Assembly: GCF_037482405.1 (NCBI RefSeq)
Contig: NZ_JBBHZZ010000001.1
Span: forward strand, 682,001-746,000
From: Pseudokineococcus marinus
GTDB taxonomy: Bacteria; Actinomycetota; Actinomycetes; Actinomycetales; Quadrisphaeraceae
Length of the DNA: 64,000 bases
Direction: 5' to 3'
A program made the position numbers and the translations under genes. Shown here one piece after another: positions 56,364-64,000 of the stretch (its first letter is position 1; each line of letters starts with the position of its first letter). Under the pieces are notes generated by a model. The model had not been told where the DNA came from. It was given only the letters and a program-made list of their open reading frames with translations, and did not search any database.

Positions 56364-58166
56364 GTGGCCGCCCCGTTCGCCCACCCCGAGCACGAGCCCG
56401 TCGCCCGCGCCGCCGCCGGCTTCGCGCGGACCCACGCCGACCTCGTGGCCCTGCGGCCCGAGCCGCTGCACCTGCTGGCCCGCACCCGGCACGCCGGCCG
56501 GCGCACCGGCCTCGTCTCGGGCGGCGGCGCCGGCCACGAGCCGCTGCACGTCGGCCTCCTCGGCCCCGGCCTGCTCGACGGCGCCGCGCCCGGCATGGTC
56601 TTCACCTCCCCGCACAACCGGCAGGTCCTCGAGGCCGGCCGGGCGGCGGCGGGGCCGGACGGCGTCGTGCTCGTCGTGAAGAACTACACGGGCGACGTCA
56701 TCAACTTCCGCATCGCCGCGGAGCGCCTGCGCCTCGAGGGGGTCCGCGTCGGCGAGGTGCTCGTGGACGACGACGTCGCCACCGACTCCGCCGACAACGC
56801 CGCCGGACGCCGGGGCACCGCGGCCACCGTCGTCGTCGAGAAGCTGCTCGGCGCGGCGGCGGACGCCGGGGCCGACGTCGACGCCCTGGTGGACCTCGGC
56901 ACCCGCGTCGTCGCGGCGAGCCGCAGCCTCGCGGTCGCGTCCCGGGCGCAGACCGACCCGGCGACGGGCGAGCCCGCCTTCGCGCTGGGCCCCCACGAGC
57001 TCGAGCTCGGCGTCGGCATCCACGGCGAGCGCGCGGAGCGCACCGTCGCGCGCCCGCCCCTGCCCGAGCTCGTCGAGCAGCTCGTCGGGCAGGTCCTGGC
57101 CGCCCTGCCGGCGGAGCCCGGCGAGGCGTCCGGCGCGGCCGGCGACGGCGTGCTCGTCGTCGTCAACGGCCTCGGCGCGACGACGCAGCTCGAGCTCTAC
57201 GCGGTGATGGAGGAGGTGACCGAGGCGCTCGACCGGCGTGGGGTCGCCGTCGCCGGCGCGCTCGTCGGCACCTACGTGGCGGCCCTCGACATGCACGGCT
57301 TCTCGGTGACGCTGACGGCGCTCGAGGAGGGCTGGCTCGACCTGTGGCGGGCGCCGTCGTCCTCGGCGGCGCTCTCGGGCGGCGGCCCCGGCGGGCCCGA
57401 GGTCGTGCCCGCGCCGTGGTCGGGCGCCGGTGGTGAGCCCCCGGCGGCCGCGGCGCCGGTGGACGGCGCGGCCCCCGCCGACGGGTCGCTGCCGCAGGGC
57501 GCCTCCGCGCCCGAGCGGGCCCTGCGCCGCTGGGCGGGCGACGTCGAGGCCTCGCACGACGACCTCACGCGCCTGGACCGCCTGGCCGGCGACGGGGACT
57601 TCGGCGACAACGTCCGCGGCGGCCTGCGCCGCGTCGTCGCCCGCCTCGACGCGGACGGCCCCGCGTCGGGGCGCACGGGGGCCGAGGCCCTGGCGGCGGC
57701 GGGGGAGGTGTTCCTCGACGAGGTCGGCGGCACGAGCGGCCCGCTCGTGGGCCTGCTCCTCGCCGAGCTCGCCGCCGCGGCCGAGCGCGCGGGTGGCGAG
57801 ACCTCCGCCGGGGACGCCGCCTGGTCGGAGGGCCTGCGCGACGGCGTCGCCGCGGTGCAGCGCGTGGGCGGGGCGCAGGTCGGCGACCGCACCCTCGTCG
57901 ACGCCCTCGACCCCGCGGTGCGGGCGCTCGGCGACGGCGGGTCGCTGGCCGACGCGGCCGTCGCGGCGGCCGACGGCGCGGCGGCGACGGCGCAGGTGCG
58001 GGCCCGCCGCGGCCGGGCCGCCTACCTCGGCGACCGCGTCGTCGGCACCCCCGACCCGGGCGCCGTCGCCATGGCGATGCTCCTGCGGGCCGCCGTCGTC
58101 ACCGGCGACGAGGCCGACGACCCCTCGGCCTCGGCGGTCGAGGAGCTGCTCGCCGCCGGTCGCTGA
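56364..58166 (+). CDS. dhaK: Fused dihydroxyacetone kinase (DhaK-DhaL domains)
   Basis: 600 residues from GTG 56364 with ribosome-binding site GGAGGAGG. The DhaK half (1-340) has TGLVSGGGAGHEPLHVGLLG, VVLVVKNYTGDVINF and the covalent substrate histidine His220 in GVGIHGE. A Pro/Gly/Ala linker (about 340-390) leads to the DhaL half. That half has LAGDGDFGDNV, the Mg-ADP motif with conserved aspartates, then GGTSGPLVGLLL and YLGDRVVGTPDPGA. Full fusion with DhaL and absence of DhaM genes point to an ATP-dependent enzyme (Citrobacter type), giving dihydroxyacetone phosphate for glycolysis. Confidence 0.94.
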   Translation: MAAPFAHPEHEPVARAAAGFARTHADLVALRPEPLHLLARTRHAGRRTGLVSGGGAGHEPLHVGLLGPGLLDGAAPGMVFTSPHNRQVLEAGRAAAGPDGVVLVVKNYTGDVINFRIAAERLRLEGVRVGEVLVDDDVATDSADNAAGRRGTAATVVVEKLLGAAADAGADVDALVDLGTRVVAASRSLAVASRAQTDPATGEPAFALGPHELELGVGIHGERAERTVARPPLPELVEQLVGQVLAALPAEPGEASGAAGDGVLVVVNGLGATTQLELYAVMEEVTEALDRRGVAVAGALVGTYVAALDMHGFSVTLTALEEGWLDLWRAPSSSAALSGGGPGGPEVVPAPWSGAGGEPPAAAAPVDGAAPADGSLPQGASAPERALRRWAGDVEASHDDLTRLDRLAGDGDFGDNVRGGLRRVVARLDADGPASGRTGAEALAAAGEVFLDEVGGTSGPLVGLLLAELAAAAERAGGETSAGDAAWSEGLRDGVAAVQRVGGAQVGDRTLVDALDPAVRALGDGGSLADAAVAAADGAAATAQVRARRGRAAYLGDRVVGTPDPGAVAMAMLLRAAVVTGDEADDPSASAVEELLAAGR

Positions 58167-58204
58167 GCCCGGGGACGACGCCGCGCAGGCGTCCCGTCGT
58201 CGCC

Positions 58205-58259
58205 GAGATGGAGGCTGCGGTCACGCCCGACCCCCCGTCGTGACCACAGCCTCCGTCTC
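58205..58259. terminator. Long hairpin terminator between convergent genes
   Basis: A 21-bp stem (58205-58225 with 58239-58259) with two mismatched or wobble pairs and a 13-nt loop, between dhaK and the minus-strand DUF4190-like gene. Confidence 0.75.
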
Positions 58260-58270
58260 GGCGGACCGGC

Positions 58271-58897
58271 TCAGCTCCCGGTCGTCGGCTGCAGGTCCTC
58301 GGGCAGCTGGCTCTGCAGCTGCTGCACCTGCTCCTGCAGCCGCTGGACGGCCTGGTCGTCGTTGAGGACGGTCGTGATGCCGATGATGAGGACGAGGCTG
58401 GCGACGAGGCCCAGCACGGCGAGGACGAGGCCGCCGACGGCGAGACCGCGGCCGGTGACGCCGACGCGCTTGGTCATCGAGATGCCGACGACGCCGAGGA
58501 CGAGGCCGATGATGCCGAGCACCAGCGCCAGCGGCGTGAGCAGCAGGGTCAGGGCCGACAGCAGCGACGACAGGCCGAAGACGAGGGCGAAGGTCGCCGC
58601 CGCGCTCGTCTTCGCGGGCTTGGGCGACCGCGTGCCCTCGCGCTGCGCGACGCGCTCGCCGGTCGCGGCGCCGGCACCCGCGCCCGGGCCCAGAACGGCG
58701 GCCCGCCCCTCCTCGTAGCCCCGGTCGTAGTCGCGCCGGTCGTCGCCCCGCTGGTCGTGCGCGGAGCCCGCGGCCCGGGGCAGCGGCTCGGTGCCGCCGC
58801 GGTGCGCGTGCCCGCGGACGTCGTCGGCGGGCCGGTCGTCGTGGTGGTCGCCGGGGCGGCGCGCGGGGCGCTCGCCGGGGGAGGTCTCGTGGGCCAC
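58271..58897 (-). CDS. DUF4190-like small membrane protein
   Basis: 208 residues from GTG 58897 with ribosome-binding site GAGGAG. The N-terminal about 110 residues are polar, Arg/Asp/His/Gly-rich and probably unstructured. Two or three helices follow: TFALVFGLSSLLSALTLLL, then LALVLGIIGLVLGVVGI with the KRVGVTGRGLAVGGL motif of DUF4190, and LGLVASLVLIIGI. The C-terminus is a short coiled coil (QAVQRLQEQVQQLQSQL). Function unknown; such proteins are common and uncharacterised in actinobacteria. Confidence 0.8.
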   Translation of the reverse strand: MAHETSPGERPARRPGDHHDDRPADDVRGHAHRGGTEPLPRAAGSAHDQRGDDRRDYDRGYEEGRAAVLGPGAGAGAATGERVAQREGTRSPKPAKTSAAATFALVFGLSSLLSALTLLLTPLALVLGIIGLVLGVVGISMTKRVGVTGRGLAVGGLVLAVLGLVASLVLIIGITTVLNDDQAVQRLQEQVQQLQSQLPEDLQPTTGS

Positions 58898-59046
58898 GGG
58901 GGGCTCCTCGGGGTGGGCGCAGCCGCGGGTGCTGCGGGCGGACCGCCGCGGCGCCCGGACGACGAGCACCCCGGCGGAGGGGACGTCCGAAGGTAGGCGG
59001 CGCCGTCGTCGCCCGCGACCGCTGCCGACGGGTGGCGCGGGCGCGG

Positions 59047-59060
59047 CGACCGTACGGTCG
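59047..59060. promoter_or_regulatory. 14-bp palindrome containing a -10 sequence
   Basis: CGACCGTACGGTCG is a perfect palindrome with TACGGT, a -10 match, on both strands. It lies between divergent genes next to the assembly gap. It could be an operator over overlapping promoters. Confidence 0.45.
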
Positions 59061-59086
59061 ACGGACGGCGCCCGCCCGGGTCGCGG

Positions 59087-59209
59087 NNNNNNNNNNNNNN
59101 NNNNNNNNNNNNNNNNNNNNNNNNNNNNNNNNNNNNNNNNNNNNNNNNNNNNNNNNNNNNNNNNNNNNNNNNNNNNNNNNNNNNNNNNNNNNNNNNNNNN
59201 NNNNNNNNN
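59087..59209. other. Assembly gap (123 N)
   Basis: Unknown bases between the DUF4190-like gene and the HAD gene. Confidence 0.99.
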
Positions 59210-59258
59210 GGCGCGCGCGCCGACCCGCCGGGCGCACCCGCCGCCTGGAGGTAGCCCC

Positions 59259-60008
59259 GTGCCCAGCTCGCCCGACCGACCCGCCGACGACTCCCCGCGC
59301 GCCGGCGTCCTGCTCGACGTCGACGGCACCCTGCTCGACACCAACTACCTGCACGTCCTGGCGTGGTGGCAGGCCTTCCGCGACAACGGGGTCGACGACG
59401 TCGACATGGCGACGGTCCACCGCGCGATCGGCATCGCCAGCGAGGAGCTGGTGCAGCGCGTCCTCGGCCGCGGCGGGCTCGACCAGCCGCCGGGAGGCGG
59501 CGGCGGCGCGGTGGACGACGACCTCGTGCAGCGCGTCAGCGAGGCGCACTCCGAGCGCTACGACGCCCTGCGGGACCAGGCGCGGGCCTTCCCGCGCACG
59601 GCGGAGCTCCTCGGCGCGCTCGCCGACCGCGGCCTGGCCGTCGTCCTGGCCACCAGCGGCGGCGCCGGCGACCTCGAGTGGATGCTGCCGGCCATCGGCG
59701 CGCAGGACGCCCTCACCGGCACCACGACTTCCGGTGACGTCGAGGCCGCCAAGCCGGCGCCGGACCTGCTGTCGGTGGCCGTCGAGCAGCACGGCATGGA
59801 CGCCGAGCGCACCGTGGTGCTCGGCGACACCGTGTGGGACGTGGAGTCGGCGAAGGCGGCGGGCATGGCGTGCATCGCGCTGACCTGCGGCGGCATCTCC
59901 CGCGAGGAGCTCGAGGCGGCCGGCGCCGTCGCGGTCTACCGCGACCCCGCGGACCTGCTCGAGCACCTCGACGGCTCGCCCGTCGGGGAGCTGCTCCGCA
60001 CGCGCTGA
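59259..60008 (+). CDS. HAD-superfamily hydrolase (beta-phosphoglucomutase/phosphatase-like)
   Basis: 249 residues from GTG 59259 with ribosome-binding site GGAGG. All four HAD motifs are present: LLDVDGTLLDTN (nucleophile and general acid Asp), VLATSGGAGD (motif II Ser/Thr), EAAKPAPDLL (motif III Lys) and LGDTVWDVESAKAAGM (motif IV acidic pair). The helical cap lies between residues about 25 and 95. It resembles small-molecule phosphatases of the Gph/beta-PGM type. Substrate unknown. Confidence 0.9.
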   Translation: MPSSPDRPADDSPRAGVLLDVDGTLLDTNYLHVLAWWQAFRDNGVDDVDMATVHRAIGIASEELVQRVLGRGGLDQPPGGGGGAVDDDLVQRVSEAHSERYDALRDQARAFPRTAELLGALADRGLAVVLATSGGAGDLEWMLPAIGAQDALTGTTTSGDVEAAKPAPDLLSVAVEQHGMDAERTVVLGDTVWDVESAKAAGMACIALTCGGISREELEAAGAVAVYRDPADLLEHLDGSPVGELLRTR

Positions 60009-60015
60009 GCCGAGA

Positions 60016-60065
60016 CCGACGGACCGCGGCCTCTCGAGGCGGGTGAGCCGCCGTCCGTCGGCCTC
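60016..60065. terminator. Weak hairpin between HAD and MerR genes
   Basis: CCGACGGAC (60016-60024) pairs with GTCCGTCGG (60053-60061). Flanking GAG/CTC can extend the stem, with a 28-nt loop. It separates two convergent genes. Confidence 0.35.
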
Positions 60066-60103
60066 GCCGACGGGCGTCCGTCGTCCGACGGGTCCCGGCC
60101 GCG

Positions 60104-60520
60104 TCAGCGCGCGCGCAGCCGCTCGAGCAGCTCGTCGGCCATGGCCACGCGCTCGACCATGCGCCGCCGGGCGTCCTCGGCCAGGGCGGTGAAGCCGGCG
60201 AGCCGCTCCCGCAGCGCCGCCTCCTGCGCCCCGGTGGCCGAGGGCAGCGCGTCCACCACCTCGAGCAGCTCGCGCATCTGCTCGAGGGAGAAGCCCAGCG
60301 GCTTCATCCGGCGGATGACGAGGAGGCGGTCGACGTCGCCGGCGGTGTAGAGCCGGAAGCCGCCCTCGCTGCGCGCCGAGGGCCGCAGGAGGTCGACCTC
60401 GTCGTAGTGGCGCAGGGTGTGCAGCGAGAGGCCGGTGATCTCGGCGACGCGCCCGATCTGCAGCGGACGCGCGCCCTCGTCCCCGTCGGCCCCGGCCTCG
60501 GCACCAGCAGCACCGGCCAC
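60104..60520 (-). CDS. MerR-family transcriptional regulator
   Basis: 138 residues from GTG 60520 with the ribosome-binding site GGAGGG. After a Gly/Ala-rich start, the winged helix-turn-helix reads LQIGRVAEITGLSLHTLRHYDEVDLL, then FRLYTAGDVDRLLVIRRMKPLGFSLEQMRELLEV. A coiled-coil dimerisation helix follows. No metal-binding cysteines are seen, so it is not a classical heavy-metal MerR. It begins 2 nt after the SulP gene, so it should be co-transcribed and may control that operon by binding a MerR-type dyad at 62388-62410. Confidence 0.9.
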   Translation of the reverse strand: MAGAAGAEAGADGDEGARPLQIGRVAEITGLSLHTLRHYDEVDLLRPSARSEGGFRLYTAGDVDRLLVIRRMKPLGFSLEQMRELLEVVDALPSATGAQEAALRERLAGFTALAEDARRRMVERVAMADELLERLRAR

Positions 60521-60522
60521 CG

Positions 60523-62181
60523 TCAGTGCCCTCCGCCGAGGTGGCCGGCGAGGCGGTCGCGGCGGCGGGCCGAGTGCTCGTCGAGCCCGGTGATGCGCAC
60601 CGTCTTGCCGCGGGCCGCGTACTTGGTCTCGATGGCGTCGAGCGTCGCCACGGTCGAGGCGTCCCAGACGTTGGCGCCCGACAGGTCGATGACGACGTCG
60701 TGCGGGTCGCCGACGTAGTCGAACTGGTGCACGAGGTCGTTGCTGGAGGCGAAGAAGAGCTGGCCGGTGACGGCGTACACGCGGGTGCCCTCGTCCGGCT
60801 GGGCGACCTCGACGACCTCGGTGAGGTGGGCGACGCGGCGCGCGAAGAGCGTCATGGCCACGAGCACGCCGACGACGACGCCGTAGGCGAGGTTGTGCGT
60901 GGCCACGGTGACGGCGACGGTCGAGAGCATCACGGCGGTCTCCGACAGCGGCATCCGGCGCAGCGTGGCGGGACGGACGCTGTGCCAGTCGAAGGTGCCC
61001 ACCGAGACCATGACCATGACGGCGACGAGCGCGGCCATGGGGATCACCGCGACGACGTCGCCCAGGACGACGACGAGCAGCAGGAGGAAGACCCCGGCGA
61101 GGAACGTCGAGATGCGCGTGCGGGCCCCGGAGGACTTCACGTTGATCATCGTCTGACCGATCATCGCGCAGCCGCCGAGGCCGCCGAAGAAGCCGGTGAC
61201 GATGTTCGCGCCGCCCTGGCCCCAGGCCTCGCGGGTCTTCGAGGAGCCGGTGTCGGTGACGTCGTCGACGAGCTTCGCCGTCATGAGCGACTCGAGCAGC
61301 CCGACGACGGCCACGCCCAGCGCGTACGGGGCGACGAGCTGCAGCGTCTCCCAGGAGAGGGGGACGTCCGGGAGGAGCAGCGACGGCAGGTCCTGGGGCA
61401 GCTCGCCCTGGTCGCCGACGTCCGGCACGGTCACGGACGCGAGGACGACGAAGCCGGTGAGCGCGACGATGGCGACGAGGGGCGACGGCACCGCGGTGGT
61501 CAGCCGCGGCAGCAGCACGATGACGGCGATGCCCACGGCCACGAGCGGGTAGACGGCCCACGGCACGTCGACGAGCTGGGGCACCTGCGACATGAAGATG
61601 AGGATCGCCAGGGCGTTGACGAAGCCGACCATGACGCTGCGCGGGATGAAGCGCATGAGGCGCGCGACGCCGAGCACGCCGAGGACCACCTGCACGACGC
61701 CGCCGAGGATGACCGCGGCGAAGAGGTACTGCACGCCCTGCTCGCGCACGAGCGGCGCGACGACGAGCGCCGTCGCCCCGGTAGCCGCCGAGATCATCGC
61801 CGGCCGGCCGCCGAGGAAGGAGATCGTCACGGCCATCGTGAAGGACGCGAAGAGCCCGAGGCGGGGGTCGACGCCCGCGATGATCGAGAAGGCGATGGCC
61901 TCGGGGATGAGCGCCAGGGCCACGACGAGGCCGGCGAGGACCTCGATGCGCAGGCGGCGCGGGTCCTTCAGGGCCTCCAGGACGGAGATGCCGCCGTGCG
62001 GCCGCGCCGGGGCGGACACGCGGCGACGCGCGCCCGAGGACTCGGCGGGGCTCTCCGCGGGGCCGGGCGGCACGGTGCCGACGGTCGCGCCGTCGGCCGT
62101 CGTGGCGTCGGCGAGGGCGTGGCGGGCGCCGCTGTCGGGGCCGCCCCGGTGGTCGTCGGGCGGTGTGGTGGGCGTGCTCAT
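60523..62181 (-). CDS. SulP-family anion transporter with STAS domain
   Basis: 552 residues from ATG 62181. A Pro/Ser-rich N-terminus of about 80 residues leads to the SLC26/SulP core of 12-14 segments: LVVALALIPEAIAFSIIAGVDP, FTMAVTISFLGGRPAMISAATGA and GGLGGCAMIGQTMINVKSSGA are diagnostic. The C-terminal STAS domain contains VIDLSGANVWDASTVATLD. SulP proteins carry sulfate, bicarbonate or other anions. The MerR gene follows directly. Sulfate uptake would supply sulfur for the sulfoquinovose locus, but no link is shown. Confidence 0.92.
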   Translation of the reverse strand: MSTPTTPPDDHRGGPDSGARHALADATTADGATVGTVPPGPAESPAESSGARRRVSAPARPHGGISVLEALKDPRRLRIEVLAGLVVALALIPEAIAFSIIAGVDPRLGLFASFTMAVTISFLGGRPAMISAATGATALVVAPLVREQGVQYLFAAVILGGVVQVVLGVLGVARLMRFIPRSVMVGFVNALAILIFMSQVPQLVDVPWAVYPLVAVGIAVIVLLPRLTTAVPSPLVAIVALTGFVVLASVTVPDVGDQGELPQDLPSLLLPDVPLSWETLQLVAPYALGVAVVGLLESLMTAKLVDDVTDTGSSKTREAWGQGGANIVTGFFGGLGGCAMIGQTMINVKSSGARTRISTFLAGVFLLLLVVVLGDVVAVIPMAALVAVMVMVSVGTFDWHSVRPATLRRMPLSETAVMLSTVAVTVATHNLAYGVVVGVLVAMTLFARRVAHLTEVVEVAQPDEGTRVYAVTGQLFFASSNDLVHQFDYVGDPHDVVIDLSGANVWDASTVATLDAIETKYAARGKTVRITGLDEHSARRRDRLAGHLGGGH

Positions 62182-62387
62182 GCATCTCCGTCCCGGGCGC
62201 GGCGCCGCTCGCGCGGGCGCGCCCGCTCGTCGCGTGCTGGCGGGGTGGGCGCGTCGTCGCGCGGGTGAGGTCGGCGTGGCGGCCGTCCGCGACCGCACGC
62301 TCGTGCGCGGCAGGACGTCCGGGGGACGGCGGCCGGGCCGGTGCTCCCGCTCGGGCGCACCGGGTCGCCGGCCGGCGGCTCGGCGGG

Positions 62388-62410
62388 AACTCTACAGGTA
62401 CCCGAGGGTT
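62388..62410. promoter_or_regulatory. MerR-type dyad upstream of the SulP-MerR operon
   Basis: A 23-nt imperfect inverted repeat, AAC-x-CT...AG-x-GTT, on the minus strand containing CTC-N11-GAG and a -10-like TAGAGT. MerR regulators bind such dyads in an over-long promoter spacer. It lies about 210 nt upstream of the SulP start. Confidence 0.4.
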
Positions 62411-62501
62411 GCCCCGTGACGTCGCCTCCGACGGCGGCACCGCGGGGGTGCCGGGCGACCTCGGTGGGCCCGGCGTCCGGGGGTGGTGGCGGCGCGAGCG
62501 G

Positions 62502-64000
<1,499 letters not shown>

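Overview
The window is a very GC-rich draft scaffold from an actinomycete (Actinomycetota). The organism call rests on gene content and order: cyclophilin, rhomboid, crgA, DUF881, sortase, trpG/pabA, then pknB-pknA-pbpA-rodA-pstP-fhaB-fhaA on the opposite strand and a tRNA-Leu beyond. This is the cell-wall and division cluster that lies close to oriC in mycobacteria, streptomycetes and relatives. GTG starts, GTGA overlaps and apparent leaderless genes fit the same group. I cannot place it to genus. Two runs of N (33118-33233 and 59087-59209) show that it is a gapped assembly.

Layout. 1-5037: the 3' end of ppiA, a rhomboid protease, a DnaA-box-like cluster, crgA (minus strand), then DUF881, class E sortase, a small membrane protein and trpG. 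5078-15454 (minus): one coupled operon fhaA-fhaB-pstP-rodA-pbpA-pknA-pknB, which encodes peptidoglycan polymerase and transpeptidase with their Ser/Thr phospho-signalling. The pknA product carries 27 perfect copies of a ten-residue Gly/Asn/Gln repeat outside the membrane, and pknB has a repeat-built insert inside its kinase domain. 15586-20374: an ABC half-transporter and a Gfo/Idh oxidoreductase, each preceded by the same 14-bp LacI-type operator. Between them lie tRNA-Leu(CAG) and a LOV-domain PP2C phosphatase, a likely blue-light receptor.

20464-32406: a MASE1-like/PAS/PAS/GGDEF diguanylate cyclase whose start lies in a triplicated palindromic repeat. Then comes an envelope-glycan locus: UDP-sulfoquinovose synthase, a second epimerase, a membrane-fused GT2, two large polytopic proteins, a methyltransferase and a GtrA-like flippase. 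32460-38530: PTS EIIA-Glc, hemerythrin, FBP-domain protein, GlcD-type FAD oxidase, and a DUF222/HNH protein behind a perfect LexA box. 38959-46567: a GH38 mannosidase, sugar ABC transporter (binding protein and two permeases) and aldo/keto reductase, a glycan-use operon. 46670-49933: tctCBA. 50192-58166: Usp, MFS transporter, small membrane protein, PQQ-like propeller membrane protein, Tat-exported acetamidase/formamidase and a fused DhaK-DhaL dihydroxyacetone kinase. 58271-64000: DUF4190-like membrane protein, HAD hydrolase, MerR regulator with SulP transporter, and a frame-disrupted GGDEF gene running off the end.

The most notable points are the possible Gtr-style sulfoquinovose system at 23285-32406, the LOV phosphatase, the perfect pknA repeat, and a recurring architecture in which the last bases of a gene, stop codon included, are tandemly duplicated into the downstream spacer (trpG, GGDEF, a GT-C-like gene and hemerythrin).
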